Below, in pieces: positions 1 to 9,842 of a DNA stretch of 64,000 nt. The stretch lies in assembly GCA_920105625.2 (NCBI GenBank), contig OV050030.1, positions 97,977,152 to 98,041,151 on the forward strand, written 5' to 3'. This stretch comes from Clusia tigrina (Eukaryota > Arthropoda > Insecta > Diptera > Clusiidae). The notes under the pieces were generated by a model that searched no databases, was not told the origin of the DNA, and saw only the letters and a list, made by a program, of their open reading frames with translations. The stretch's first letter is position 1; every line of letters starts with the position of its first letter. The translations under genes were made by a program, and so were the position numbers.

Positions 1-1335
1 TTATGTAAATTATGTAGAAAAAATAAAAATAAAAATATAACTATAAAGAAACTCTATTTTTAAAAAAGTGGCCTTTTAAGACGAGATGTAATCATCCTGT
101 GAAGCAGATTCCTTGCTAGTTCGTTAAGATGACACTGAAGTTTGGATTGGTATTTTATTTTTAATACTGCTAGTTCTGCTTCAACGTGTCCTATATTATG
201 TATCGGGCAGCCTCTGTAGTTAGCAGTATGATTCCCCCCACAATTGCTTCATTTTTTTGAATCCTTCTCACTTTTGTTCAGCTTGCATTCCTTTGATGGA
301 TGGAAGTCGACACACGCAACGCATACAGTACGTAGGGTGCAGTACGATTTCCAATGACCTTACCCCTGACAGTTTGTGCATTGTATTCGGCCTTTTCGTT
401 TGTGAGGCTCCTCGACTATTATTCTACGATGCATTATATATCGTAAGTTGTCAATGGGGTGGGTTTCATTTTGTTTTAATTTAATATTCCCTGGTTCTAG
501 TTCTATTCTGAAGAGTGGTTGCGGAATTTTTTCCCTATTCCATATATTAAAAACATATTTTGCATATTTTTAGTTCTATAGGGTCTATTTCAGGTTCTAT
601 ACATTTAATAACAACTGTCAACTCTTTGCTACTCTTTATTTGAAACGTGTAGTATTTTTTTTTTAATTTTCAAGGAAAGAAACATCTGCGCGATAGTTTT
701 TTTCCAAATAAATTTGAATTTTTGTTTCTTGTATTTTACCCTTCAACAGCGGGACCACATGAAAATTATTTTTACCAATCAAGCTGGCAACACTGTCTAT
801 TAATAAGCAACTGCGTTCCCGCAAGTAAATTGGTGGCGGTTTGAATGCAATACTCTTAGTTGGTTCAGACTCTGCACTATCGCTTAATAGAACAAAACGG
901 TTGTTGTTTAGGGTATCTGTATTAGTTTTAACAAGTTTTCTGCCTTGGCAAGCGGGCTGCGTTTTCGTTTTATTGTTATGTATCGATCAACACCTGTTTG
1001 TGTGTTTATGTTTGGTTTTGCACACTGTATTTCTATAGTTTTATTTGCAACATTGGTAATTGATTTGTGTTGCAGGAGATGCTGTTGAATTTGGAGAGGC
1101 ATATTGTCCACTCCAAGAGAGCTGTAAGTTTGCTGGCATATTTAGCGCAGTCGAGTCTTCTTGAGAATCTGTGCCTATTTTTTTTGTTGTGCAAAGAGCA
1201 ATGTTGTTTTGCTTCTGTGTGTTTAATAGTTTTAATGGTGTGAGTGTGACTAGCTTAGAAGTTTGAGCGTGCTCAGTGCTTACGCGCGGGTGAGACATCG
1301 ATCTCTCGCTTGTGGCGGTGAGTGTCGAATGCTCA
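1..1335 (-). mobile_element. jockey-like non-LTR retrotransposon J0, 5' part (ORF1 and 5' UTR)
   Basis: This is the 5' portion of a jockey-type LINE-like element on the minus strand; its ORF2 would lie left of the window. The minus strand from about 470 down to 180 encodes a row of zinc knuckles ending in a NHTANYRGC box, the same box seen in J2 (24290) and J5 (62690). The stretch 1040-1330 resembles the 5' UTR of J2 at 25190-25620, including the GTGCTTAC and ATCGAT blocks, so I place the element 5' end near 1320-1335. The reading frame is broken by several stops. No target duplication can be checked because the other end is outside the window. Confidence 0.72.
90..720 (-). pseudogene. broken jockey-type ORF1 (gag-like, zinc knuckles)
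   Basis: ORF1 of jockey elements makes an RNA-binding protein that packages the element RNA. Reading the minus strand I see CTNCQG-x-GH...C, then CVACVDFHPSKEC, then CGGNHTANYRGC, which are three CCHC-like knuckles in the usual jockey order. In-frame stops interrupt the first knuckle and the linker, so no full protein can be made. The region between the knuckles and the 5' UTR is too degenerate to place the start codon. J2 and J5 carry related but clearly different copies. Confidence is good for the knuckle region and low for the ends. Confidence 0.65.
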
Positions 1336-1705
1336 TGTAAATTGTTTTTGTTTATGTTTATTTTTTTTCCTTCTTTTGTTGTTGTTTTTTGTTTGGAACC
1401 ACTAATTTGTAATTTTTGTGTGTGATTTAATTAATTGTTTCGGCTTGCCCATAAAGACTAGCCACTAAAAAATGTTTACCACTTTAATGCTAAACTTTAC
1501 ACTCGTAGATATTTTTTTATTTTTTATTTTTCATATATTAAAAAGAAAAAAGATCTACACAATGACCGGAGATTTGAACACCGACATTCTACTTGAAGTG
1601 CGAACTTGAATCATATTGACAAAGTGAATGATACATAAAGCCCCTGTTAAGAGTGGGAATTCTTTTATTCCACCTTACTTAAGCTGGGTCCTGGTAGATA
1701 CACAT
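1336..1705. other. AT-rich stretch, no gene recognised
   Basis: T-rich runs and short ORFs only. No repeat ends, tRNA or coding similarity recognised. Part of it may belong to the LTR of BEL-1, whose left boundary I could not fix. Confidence 0.4.
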
Positions 1706-1852
1706 CCTAGGTGCAAAACCAAGACTAATATTGAATGAATATACTGGTGCTTATAACCAGAACTTCGATAATTATGTGGGAAGTAGCCTAGGTAAAAAAC
1801 CAAGACTATTGTTGAGTGAAGGTACTAGTCCATATAACCAGACCTCCGGAAT
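1706..1852. repeat. two imperfect 66-bp direct repeats, period 81
   Basis: A block starting CCTAGGTGCAAAACCAAGAC at 1706 recurs from 1787 as CCTAGGTAAAAAACCAAGAC. Both copies continue through a TATAACCAGA motif and a pyrimidine-CG ending. By eye they are about three quarters identical. They may be an internal duplication of the BEL-1 LTR or of unknown DNA. Confidence 0.75.
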
Positions 1853-2111
1853 GACCAACTAAATAAAAACTCGTTGATAGGTTTCAAAGAACTGATACAT
1901 ATTTAATAATTTCACTTAATTTATACAATTAAAATTTAGCCGTTATTGCTTATTTAGATATTTTACGTATATAATAAAACATAAACAAGTAATATAAAGG
2001 TAATGCAAAAAACTACAATTAATGTGCACAAAGTGCTGATGCACGTGAAAATTCGTTGTCAGCGATTTGCGCTGTCGTTGGCCGGTTGTTGACTTCGTTT
2101 AGAATGCAACA
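1853..2111 (-). repeat. probable 3' LTR segment of BEL-1 (left boundary unresolved)
   Basis: On the minus strand the BEL-1 pol frame ends in a purine-rich tract (GAGGGGGAGAA, 2112-2122), the expected polypurine tract. It is followed at once by TGTTGCATTC, a typical LTR start with TG. The LTR therefore begins at 2111 and runs leftward. I could not find its CA end or a partner LTR, because the 5' end of BEL-1 is missing. Confidence 0.5.
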
Positions 2112-2560
2112 TTCTCCCCCTCGTTGAACAGCGGTTCAACATTTACAGTAAAGATTGTTTCGCCGGGTGTCGACAGAATTTGTGATTCACTGATATTCAG
2201 TCTCTTCCATGGTGTTATTGCCAAGCAGAGTAGTAGACCTGTGATTACGGTGCCTATATCACTTAGTCGACATTTTTTCGACGGTGCTGCAGGCGCGGAT
2301 TCTTGCTGCGCCTCGGAAATGGGTTCTATTGGGAGTTTGGCAAAACGGTGTATCGGTCTCTTTAACGTGTTGTTCATAGTACGGATGTCTGCAACACGAA
2401 CATAGCGATCTTCGCCATTATATACCTTAGTTATACGTCCCAGAGGCCACTGACGAACGGGTGTGTTGTCTTCCTTAATTTAGACCAGCCTTCCAAGTTC
2501 AATGTTCTTCTGGGGTTGTTTCCATTTTGTTTTCTATTGCAGTTCACTCAGGTATTCCTT
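2099..2560 (-). pseudogene. BEL-1 pol C-terminal domain (DUF5641) plus membrane segment
   Basis: The minus strand reads FWHRWTKEYL, then VRQWPLGRITKVYNGEDRYVR and VADIRT, the DUF5641 domain that closes BEL/Pao integrases. An open 92-codon stretch (2377-2099) follows, with a hydrophobic segment VITGLLLCLAI that looks like a membrane anchor. It ends just at the polypurine tract. No env domain follows, unlike BEL-2. A stop codon lies within the DUF5641 part. Confidence 0.72.
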
Positions 2561-2594
2561 AGTCCATCTGTGCCAGAATTTCTGCTTGATGCTT

Positions 2595-2879
2595 TTAACC
2601 AGCGTTTGCCAAAAGAAAGCAAGCTGCTGCCACGGTGTCGATGGAGGCAGTCATGGGATCTCCGATTAGTTGAATAAAGCGTGCTACATAGGCTGTGATC
2701 CTTTGGAGTTTAGGAAATGAGTTCCTATGGTTGATGTTGCTTATGATGTGGTCTCCGCAAGATTGGGCCACGTTCAAGGTAACCGTTCTTTTTCGTTCTT
2801 CATTGCAGTCAGATTCCGGTTTGTAAGGCATAGACCATGTTGCTTCTGAGCTACGAAGAAATAATGGACCATAGAACAA
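2595..2879 (-). pseudogene. BEL-1 linker between RNase H and integrase
   Basis: Minus-strand segment with MFYGPLFLRSSEATWS and HRNSFPKLQRITAYVARFI. These correspond to MWFYGPLFLYGP and HRNSWTHLQQVTAYALRFI in BEL-2, just ahead of the integrase zinc domain. The frame then runs into 2590-2480, which already reads as the pol C-terminal domain (FWHRWTKEYLSELQ). The zinc-binding and catalytic core of the integrase are absent, a deletion of roughly a kilobase by comparison with normal BEL pol. Confidence 0.72.
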
Positions 2880-3060
2880 TAACGTGCAGTTCTTAAATTT
2901 GGATGGAGTAATTCCACGGGATAGAATATCGGCTGGATTTTCTTTCGATCTGACGTGTCATCATTGTTGAGGTAAGCTGGGATTTTGTATGGTTGCTATA
3001 CGGTTGGCAACGAAGGTTTGATACGATGACGATATGGAATTGATCCATGCCAGTACAATT

Positions 3061-3666
3061 TCAGAGTCTGAACAGAAGAACGTAGGATTCTCTCGCCGCT
3101 GTTCTTCTTTTTTTTACTCGATTTACTAGCTCAGCCGTTAACATAGCCGCACAGAGTTCTAGTCTTGGAATTTTGGTAGACTTGACTGGTGCAACCTTGG
3201 ATTTGGCGCAAGGTAGTCGTACAAGTACTACGTTGTCCTCTGTAACTGAACGAACGTAAACTGCACCGCCGTACGCCCGTTCAGAAGCATCAGCGAAGGC
3301 ATGCATCTGAACAAATTTCGGCACGTGTTTCCCAAAGGCATGTATTTGTACATCAATTTTGTCCAATTCAGTTAGTTCATCTCGAAAACGGAGCCATCGT
3401 GTGTGTAGGTCCATTGGTAATGCTGCATCCCAATCTAACTTTAATGTCGAAAGTTGCTGCAGAAATAGTTTTGTCGATACGAGTACTGGTCCCATAAACC
3501 CAAGGGGATTAAAAAGACGCGAAATGTCCGAGGATACAATCCTTTTAGTAATCCTTGTTGTATCGGAACAATTTGTTTTGACCCGGAGGCTATCATTTAC
3601 TGGAATCCATGACAATCCTAGTGTTTTAATGTGGTCGTCGGAGTCTATATCGGAGTCAAACTGCAT
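3061..3666 (-). pseudogene. BEL-1 RT connection and RNase H (Peptidase_A17/RT-RH region)
   Basis: A 201-codon open minus-strand segment. It holds LGLSWIPVNDSLRVKTN, then RITKRIVSSDISRLFNPLGF, the strongly conserved RT connection of BEL/Pao pol. Further on come MHAFADASERAYGGAVYVR, with the RNase H catalytic aspartate in ADAS, and IPRLELCAAMLTAELV, with the glutamate. BEL-2 has the same blocks (HAFADASEQAYGAVIYAR; LPRLELCAARLAAQLL). This is the best preserved part of BEL-1. The frame ends where the RNase H should continue. Confidence 0.82.
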
Positions 3667-3679
3667 TGCTCGATCTGCC

Positions 3680-4110
3680 AGTGGTATCTCCTGCGCACCA
3701 TTTTCTCAGTTTGAAGGCACCTTTGGCGAGTAGTTGCTGGAGTTGAGTTTGAGCAAAAATGGCTTCTGTTAGGCTATTGCATCCTGTCATGACAACATCC
3801 ACATATAAATCCCTTTGAATGATTACAGCAGCGACTGGATGGTTGATCTTTTCATCTTGGGCGAGTTGTTACAGGAATTTTGTAGCCAAATAAGGTGCTG
3901 ATGTTGTTCCATATGTTACAATATTTAGCTAATAGAACTGAAGTGGTAAAGTAGGTTCAGTTCTCCAAGCAATTAATTGAAGATTTCGATCCTGGTCGTT
4001 GATTAGGATCTGACCTCTTTTCTATATCTGCTGTGAAAACGAATCTGGGTAATCGAAAGCGCAGTAATATGGTGAATAGATCGTTCTGAATTGTTGGACC
4101 AGTAGCTAGC
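3680..4110 (-). pseudogene. BEL-1 reverse transcriptase palm, broken
   Basis: The minus strand encodes FTADIEK followed by NIVTYGTTSAPYLATK and then DLYVDVVMTG. These match the BEL RT blocks FTADIEKMYRQI, TVTYGVTSAPYLP and FYVDDVMSG seen in BEL-2A at 17215-17475. The catalytic box is YVDV instead of YVDD (second aspartate changed, about 3795-3806), and there are stops and frameshifts. The protein cannot be active. Confidence 0.7.
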
Positions 4111-4113
4111 ACG

Positions 4114-4317
4114 TCATTCTTGAATTCTTGAATTATTAGTATTTGAAGCTGGAGAGGGTTGGGTTATGGCTCTTTCAAAGTGTAGCATAGTATTATGCTT
4201 TTTGGAGCACTTCCGGCATCCACTTGAAACGCAGTTTGAGATCGAGTACCCTGGCTTGAGGCAGTTGATGCAGAGATTATGACGTTTCACTTGTTGCAGC
4301 TGCTTGTTAGGGTTCAA
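4114..4317 (-). pseudogene. BEL-1 gag zinc-knuckle segment
   Basis: Short open minus-strand segment with CINCLKPGYSISNC followed by CRKCSKKHNTMLHFE, the paired CCHC/CCH knuckles that precede the protease in BEL/Pao gag-pol. In BEL-2 the same place reads CANCMKNGHTSKTC then CTKCNKKHNSLVHFD. The usual histidine of the first knuckle is replaced (GYSISNC). Frame breaks lie on both sides, and the protease domain expected between this segment and the RT is not recognisable and seems deleted. Confidence 0.75.
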
Positions 4318-4509
4318 ATTGCTAAAGTCCTTACATGCGTAGAGAGGATGGTTACTTCCACAAAGCGTTCCACGATATTTCTTGCAAGTAGTGTACTTGC
4401 TTTGCTGATTGATTTGCCTCCTAAAGCCTCTAGAGCTTTGAAGCGTGATTGCAGGAGGCTTAGGAAATCCTTGAATGATTGGTGTTCCCGTTGCTTAGCT
4501 AGCGATTGC

Positions 4510-5365
4510 TCATACAGTGTCTGCGAAGCCTTGTCCAAATTCTTTATACATATGAACAATAGAATTGGATTCCAGTGTCAATTCCGATGTTTTGTAATCC
4601 CAATACACTTCTTGGGTTGTGTCATGGAAACGCTTTAAACTGTCGGCTCCTTCTGCTACAACATTGGGTTGGTTGACAAGTTTACTTAGCAGTGCGTTTA
4701 CCAGCAGCCTAGTATTCTCATAGGGGACCTTTAGAATGCTCCAAGCTGTCAAGTAGTTTTCTTCTGTGGCTGGGAGGTGTTTTATCGGGCGCTCGGCTTC
4801 TCCTACTAAGTTAGACTTTAGGTAGAACAATTTCTGGCAGTTAGCTATCTTCTGTTTATGGATCATTTCATTAAAGAGGTCATGAAATTGTCTCCAATTC
4901 AAATAATTGCCATCGAATTTTGGCAAGGTTATCTTGGGCAGATGTATGGAATTGTTTGCTACCGGTGTTGATGTAACTTCTGCGTCCCACTCACTTAATA
5001 GCACCAGTGCAGACTGTACTTCTTCTTCCAGGGTTATATATTGGTGTGTATCATAACCCACAAGAGTAGGATCAGCCTCCAATTCCCATAGCTGATTGTT
5101 GATGGTTCCAATGTTGTAGTATGTTGCCTTTTTTGAATGAAAGGAACTGTTTCGACCGTCGATCCGTTTCGTCCATAGTGGAATTTAGTTGCCGCCGTAG
5201 TGTCCTGAACACTTCGGGTTGGCGTCGAATTAACCGCGTAGATTCGCTTAGTCGACGATTGGTTGATGAGTCTCGCTGCGGTTAGGTACCTGCTGAATAT
5301 GCCGTGTGCCCAGTAGCACCTATCTATTATGGCCGCAGGAGGACTACCTAACTTCTCCTCAATTG
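4510..5365 (-). pseudogene. BEL-1 gag (DUF1759-type capsid region)
   Basis: The gag domain of BEL/Pao elements forms the virus-like particle. The minus-strand frame at 5082-4510 carries LPKITLPKFDGNYLNWRQF, the hallmark of the DUF1759 gag domain, then KLFYLKSNLVGEAERPIKHL, both matching the order in BEL-2 gag. Upstream, 5365-5082 continues open as a chimeric frame with J1 reverse transcriptase (5034-5627), so the apparent 197-codon ORF there is two elements joined at about 5365. The start of gag is lost. Frame breaks separate it from the downstream knuckles. Confidence 0.78.
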
Positions 5366-5640
5366 AACTTGAATCGCTTGGAAAGTAATTTAATCGCAAT
5401 ATTCCATTAATGATATGCATTAGATGCTTGATTGCCATCTGGGGTAATTCCGCTATCAGTTTTGGTGTGAGTTTGTCTAGGCTAGGTGATTTGTTTGTAT
5501 TTAGTGCAGACATTTTTTTATTTAACAGATTTAGTGTAAAGTGAATAGAGTTGTGTGATACTGTAGTTGGTTGTTTGTATTGTATACTGCTATTACTGTT
5601 TATTATGGGTGTATTAGATGTCAACAATTTTTTAAATGTT
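5366..5640 (-). pseudogene. J1 reverse transcriptase N-terminal fragment
   Basis: Minus-strand segment with NTNKSPSLDKLTPKLIAELP and LMHIINGILRLNYFPS, the first conserved block of jockey-type reverse transcriptases (the KSPGxDGLT block). The frame then passes into BEL-1 sequence. The palm with the catalytic aspartates is absent from the window, so this is a dead fragment. Confidence 0.75.
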
Positions 5641-6660
5641 GTGCAAATGAATTAGCTTACTCCGAGTCCCTTCGAGTAATCAACTTGCTTTGTTGCTGTA
5701 AGGTTCTGAAGATAGGTTTGGAAGCACTTTTCTTTATCGTTAACTAGAGTATTTTTTTTACCTTTTTGAACAATCTTTAAGCTGTTTTCTAAAGCTGGGT
5801 GATCTGCAGATTTGTCAGTCCCTCTTTATCTTCCTCGTTTCTTTGCTAAGATTTTCTACCATGTGTTATTGATGCTGGTAGCAGGGGTTGAAATTATAAC
5901 AGCTTCAGTTATAACGCTCACGAAATTTTCAATTACTATGTCGATTTCTTTCTCAGTTACTTATTTTTTGTACCTCAGCCAATATTTTTATTTGGGAGGT
6001 ATACTGGTGGTGCTACCATAACTGCTATAATATTAAGGAATACAATTGAAGGAGAGTGATCTGAAGATAAGTCAAATGAACCTACGCATTTTATTTGAGC
6101 TCTTTTTATGCTTTTAGCTAATCCCAAATCAATCAAGTCTGGAATTTAATACCGGATGATATAAAATCAAGGTTTGCGTTGAATAGTGTAGATAGCAATT
6201 TCCTGCCGCTTGGCGTTATAAGTCTAGAGGCTCAATGTATATGTTTGGCATTGTAGTCACCTGCCGCAATGAACTACTTTCTAAGAGTATTGGAAAAGTG
6301 TGCGAATTGTTCTTTTGTCATTTTGAACCTTGGGGGATAGTATATTGCTGAAATATTTATTTTTGGTGGGCTTTCAATAACGATAGATATTGCGCGCATA
6401 TATTGTTCTGTGTATTCTTGCAATGCATAGTGCTTACTTATAGTTTTTACCATTACTGTACCGACTCGTGCTTTCCCACTTGGATGTTTAGTGTCGTATA
6501 CTCGTATGTAGTAGCCATTTATTCTAAAATTATTAAATTAAATTGAGTAAGCTGTGTCTCAGCAATTAACATGACGTCTATTTGATAGTTTATGAGGAAG
6601 GATTCTAGTTCGTATTTATGTTTGCAAGTTAAGATATGAGTTTTCATATCTTTATATTAT
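5641..6660 (-). pseudogene. J1 endonuclease (APE-type), broken
   Basis: The endonuclease of jockey elements nicks the target DNA for target-primed reverse transcription. On the minus strand I can follow, across several frames, ESPPKINISAIYYPPRF, KMTKEQFAHF, AAGDYNAKH and SGRKLLSTLF, the core APE-type blocks in the right order. The GDYNAKH block carries a conserved catalytic Asp/Asn pair. Stops and frame changes run throughout. J5 carries the homologous box CGDYNAKHHYWDTR at about 63290. Confidence 0.7.
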
Positions 6661-6881
6661 TTAGCATATTTTGTGCCTTATTTTGATTATTTCATTCCCA
6701 CGATTCCAATCATTTGTGCTGACACTGTGTATACGATTAATGTAATTAGAATCCATTTCTCCGGCATATTTGTGCAGTAACTGCAATTCTGCTGCGACTG
6801 CAGCAGGCTTCATTATATTTCTTCATGGTTACTGTGACTGAATTGCTTTTAGATTTGAAGTGGCATTCAAAGGAGATAGTA

Positions 6882-8135
6882 CGAGATTTGTTCAAAAAGT
6901 AATGCAAATACGGATATTCGATTTTCGATATTTTTGTGGCGTTATGTTGGTACTCATGACCCTCACTTATGTTGACAATCTCGGCCATTTTGTTGTCAGT
7001 TTTTGACAGCTATTGTGTGTGGACGTGGTTTAGCTTGTCTTCGATTTTTGTCTATCCCGAAAAATGTAGCAAAGAATTTGTATCAAATTTTGTGTGAAAA
7101 ACAACATAAACATGCGCGGAAGTATTCCGAATGTTGACTGTTGCGTACGGCGAAGCTACTTTGGACAAAAGCAACGTTTATCGGTGGTACAAAATGTTTT
7201 CAGAGGGCCGAGAAGATGTGAGCGACGAAGAGCGTTCCGAACCACGGGCACGTCAACAACAGACGAAAACATTGATGAAGTAAAGAAACTAGTATTGGCC
7301 AATCGGCGAATCACTCAAAGAAAAGTTGCTGGGGACCTAAATATATCGATTGGCTCGTGTCATTCAATTATCACCAAAAGTTTGGGTATGAGGCGGATCG
7401 CAGCTAAATTCGTACCAAAATTTCTCAATTTCTACCAAAAACAGCATCGCATTAACATTGCTCAGGAGCTGTTGGAATCTGTCCGTGACGACACAAATTT
7501 GCTGCAGAGAGTCATAACTGGTGACGAATCATGGGTCTATGGTAATGACGTAGACACCAAAGCTCAATAATCCCAATGAAAGCTGACGCATGAGCCAAGA
7601 CCGAAAAAAGCACGCCAAGTTCGGTCGAATGTGAAGGTTTTGCTAACAGTTTCCTTTGATTGCAGGGGCGTGGTGCATTATGAATCCTTGCCGTAGAGTA
7701 GAACGGTAAATAAGGAATATTATCTTCAAGTAAAGCAATCCGCCAGAGACGCCCGGATTTGTTCAAGAACAAAAATTGGCCTTTGCATCATGATAATGCC
7801 CCTGCTCACACAACGTTACTTGTGTGCGAATTTTTGGCCGAAAACAACACTAATGCCGCTGCCACCGTATTCCCCAGAAATGGCCCAATGTGACTTTTTC
7901 TTGTTCCCGAAATAGAAAAGGCCCCAGAAAGGACGACGCTACGCCACGATTGAGGAGATAAAGACGGAATCGAAGAAGGAGCTGAACAAGATCACAAAAA
8001 ATGATTTTTCAAAATGCTTCGAGGATTGGAAAAATCGTTATGACAAATGTATAATGTCTGATGTGGAGTACTTTGAAGGAGACAAAATAGATAATAATGA
8101 ATAAACAAATAATTCTTGCAAAAACATGAAATTCG
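6882..8135 (+). mobile_element. mariner-1 (Tc1/mariner), decayed, inserted in J1
   Basis: The left end CGAGATTTGTTCAAAAAG (6882) follows a TA and resembles the ends of mariner-2 (CGAGGTKTGATCAAAA). The uninterrupted J2 copy at 23995-24010 reads GATAGTATATAATTTGAAG, and J1 reads GATAGTA, then the transposon, then AAATTTGAAG, so J2 shows the empty site. The right inverted repeat has decayed (ends near ATTCG, 8131-8135) and the right TA is changed. Length is about 1.25 kb, normal for mariner. Confidence 0.88.
7060..8104 (+). pseudogene. mariner-1 transposase, broken
   Basis: Mariner transposases cut and paste the element at TA sites using a DD34D triad. The longest open piece (7094-7570) contains TSTTDENIDEVKKLVLANRR and ISIGSCHSII (DNA-binding half), then TGDESWVYGND (first catalytic D). 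It stops at TAA 7568-7570, where the sister element has a CAA/TCA context. In other frames further on I see HHDNAPAHT (second D, about 7785) and YSPEMAQCDFF (third D region, about 7870), then FEDWKNRYDKC and EYFEGDKI near the end. At least one stop and several frameshifts make it inactive. Confidence 0.85.
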
Positions 8136-8210
8136 AAATTTGAAGTGTAAAAGAATAATTAAATATATATTTTTTGAGTCAATGTGAAATAAATAATTTT
8201 ACTTGGGGCA

Positions 8211-8799
8211 CAACAAGGATCCTTCAGAGAAAAAGATATAGAACTAGCTTAATCCTTGATACCAAAATGACATAGTTCATACATCCTTTGAGGATCAATC
8301 CAAATAAACAACAAGTATCTTACATAAAGGAGAAAAGTGAAACTATCTTTTAAGAAACACAACACTCTCTATCATGTCCATACTGGAACTCTACGACACT
8401 GACCGTAGATCTGCGTTCATTTTAACCACATCAGATCTAAAATATTCCCAAACTTAAACCCTTCAAATTCATAAAAATTCGTGCACTGCGATACTATATG
8501 TAAATTCTACAACTTTTGTCATCAAACAAATATTTTAAACTTTAATTAGTATATAAGCGTTAATTAATATATGCAAGCTGAAGGTCCTGGCAGCTAGTAA
8601 TAATTAAGTTATTGATCTTCAAGTAATAGTACTTCAAAACATAAAAACAGACAATAGGCTCTTCATATATTTATAACCGGTATTAACCCGTCATTATCTA
8701 ATATTTTGTTTTCTCTACCACCTAATGATTTGCCTAATTCCTTGGCGAAGGCTGATGAAGTCTAGCAATTTAAAAAACCATCTATTAATCACAGCAGTA
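8211..8799. other. unassigned DNA between J1 and gypsy-1 gag
   Basis: AT-rich with no long ORF. It could hold the 5' LTR and leader of gypsy-1, but I find no matching copy near 23780 and no clear TG/AG...CA/CT ends. Left undetermined. Confidence 0.35.
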
Positions 8800-9197
8800 A
8801 AAACCATACCTGGCTCCGCTTCCGCAATCGAAATCAAAGGGATACTCGTAACAATACTTTCAACAATCGTCCTGTAGAACCCAAACTTGAACCAATGGAG
8901 ATGGGTAGTTCGGGCAACGTGGCCTATAAGCCCCCTCAACCAAATAACTTTAACTTTAATAATTTTTATCCGAAGTTTAATCCTGGTAATTTCAAACGTT
9001 ATCCACAAAGACAATTTAATAATTACACACAAGGAGTAAAAAGACAATTTTCCAAAAGTGGCCAAACAAGCCATCAACCTCAACAAAAAAACCAACGTAT
9101 CAATAACATCCAAGAGGAAGCTTTTTTAGACGAAGACATGGGCTCCCCTACGTACACAGAATATTACGATCAAGAGAAGGACGAGTCCAAATACTAA
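8800..9197 (+). pseudogene. gypsy-1 gag C-terminal fragment
   Basis: The open part 8895-9197 (100 codons) is rich in Asn, Gln, Pro and Phe, with repeated NFNF/NFY blocks and basic residues (FKRYPQRQFNNYTQG), ending in an acidic tail (DEDMGSPTYTEYYDQEKDES). Upstream, 8800-8894 continues in frame with RFRNRNQRDTRNNTFNNRP. Such Asn-rich basic tails close the gag of errantivirus-like gypsy elements, which often lack zinc knuckles. The capsid part is missing. Family identification rests mainly on position ahead of pol. Confidence 0.6.
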
Positions 9198-9429
9198 TCG
9201 ATATAAGAGCTACCAATTGCCACTGTCGGCCAGGCCTTCTGCATGGAAGAAAACCATTCATAATCAACAAACGAGTAAAAACATTGCATGGGTACTCTAT
9301 AATTACTCACTATTACGAAATTAAAGGTTTCGGATTATTTGAAAGATTTTATGAAATTAGCAACTTTGACTCTGACTTGAAAGAGTAAGCTATAATAGGA
9401 AAATTGAAAAACTATTTGTCAATAACGAT

Positions 9430-9809
9430 ATGATTCCAGCAGGAAAGCTGATTAATATCGAATATAACAACGGAACAAAAGAATTAATGTATACTAATGA
9501 AAATATATTACACAAATATAAAGGGCACCATGACGTTGAAAAGTTAAGAGTACTAAATATGAAAGTAGGTAATGAGATCCAAAAATCTCAAACATCGATA
9601 CTGTGTTACCCTTTCACACAGATGTCAAAGCCGAAATTCGTACAATTTCTGAAACCACTATATGGAGTAAGCAATACCCGCAACCCGCTTTCTGTAAATT
9701 CCTTTGTTCATAACGAAATAAGAAAATTATTAAATGACGGCATTATATGCCCAAGTAGGAGTCCTTATAATTCTCTAATTTTGGTGGTACCAAAAGAGGG
9801 TACTAACGA
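9430..9809 (+). pseudogene. gypsy-1 protease end and start of reverse transcriptase
   Basis: Open plus-strand frame containing VNSFVHNEIRKLLNDGIICP and SRSPYNSLILVVPKEGTND, the first RT block of Ty3/gypsy pol. After Asp of GTND the frame enters Transib DNA at 9815; the last codons of the longer open stretch (to 9873) are transposon sequence. The RT resumes at 12195 as GGTKKLRIVIDHKKINE, and removing the transposon plus one target duplication restores a continuous frame across the junction. Confidence 0.85.
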
Positions 9810-9814
9810 CGGCG

Positions 9815-9842
9815 CACTGTGGTGCCTCAGCGGAAAAAATAA
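9815..9842 (+). repeat. Transib left terminal repeat, 12-spacer signal-like
   Basis: Heptamer CACTGTG (9815-9821), a 12-bp spacer (9822-9833) and an A-rich nonamer AAAAAATAA (9834-9842). The layout matches a 12-RSS of V(D)J recombination, although A-runs are common in this AT-rich DNA. Confidence 0.8.

Larger units (their letters stand above)
1853..5365 (-). mobile_element. BEL/Pao LTR retrotransposon BEL-1, 5'-truncated, minus strand
   Basis: Reading the minus strand gives gag (5365-4510), zinc knuckles (4317-4114), reverse transcriptase (about 4110-3680), RNase H (3666-3061), the RNase H-integrase linker (2879-2595), the pol C-terminal domain with a membrane segment (2480-2099), a polypurine tract and an LTR start. 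This order is diagnostic of BEL/Pao. It is a different family from BEL-2A/B. It abuts the reverse transcriptase of jockey element J1 at about 5365 and has no 5' LTR there, so it is truncated. The integrase core is missing and the RT active site is altered. Confidence 0.82.
5366..8210 (-). mobile_element. jockey-like non-LTR retrotransposon J1, middle part, minus strand
   Basis: From right to left on the minus strand: the ORF1/ORF2 junction (8210-8136, then 6881-6661 around mariner-1), the endonuclease (about 6660-5640) and the start of reverse transcriptase (5640-5366), which is cut by BEL-1. Its junction region is about 88% identical by eye to J2 (23781-24070). Since both copies contain the same 290 bp, they are two separate related copies, not one element split by gypsy-1. 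The 5' half is missing at about 8210 where unassigned DNA begins. Confidence 0.75.

Noticed and set aside
5034..5627. A 197-codon minus-strand ORF as one gene
   Set aside because: Its N-terminal part is jockey J1 RT and its C-terminal part is BEL-1; it is a chance fusion across an element junction at about 5365.
8715..9113. A minus-strand 132-codon ORF
   Set aside because: It lies opposite the Asn-rich gypsy-1 gag tail, which has better coding wording and fits the element order.
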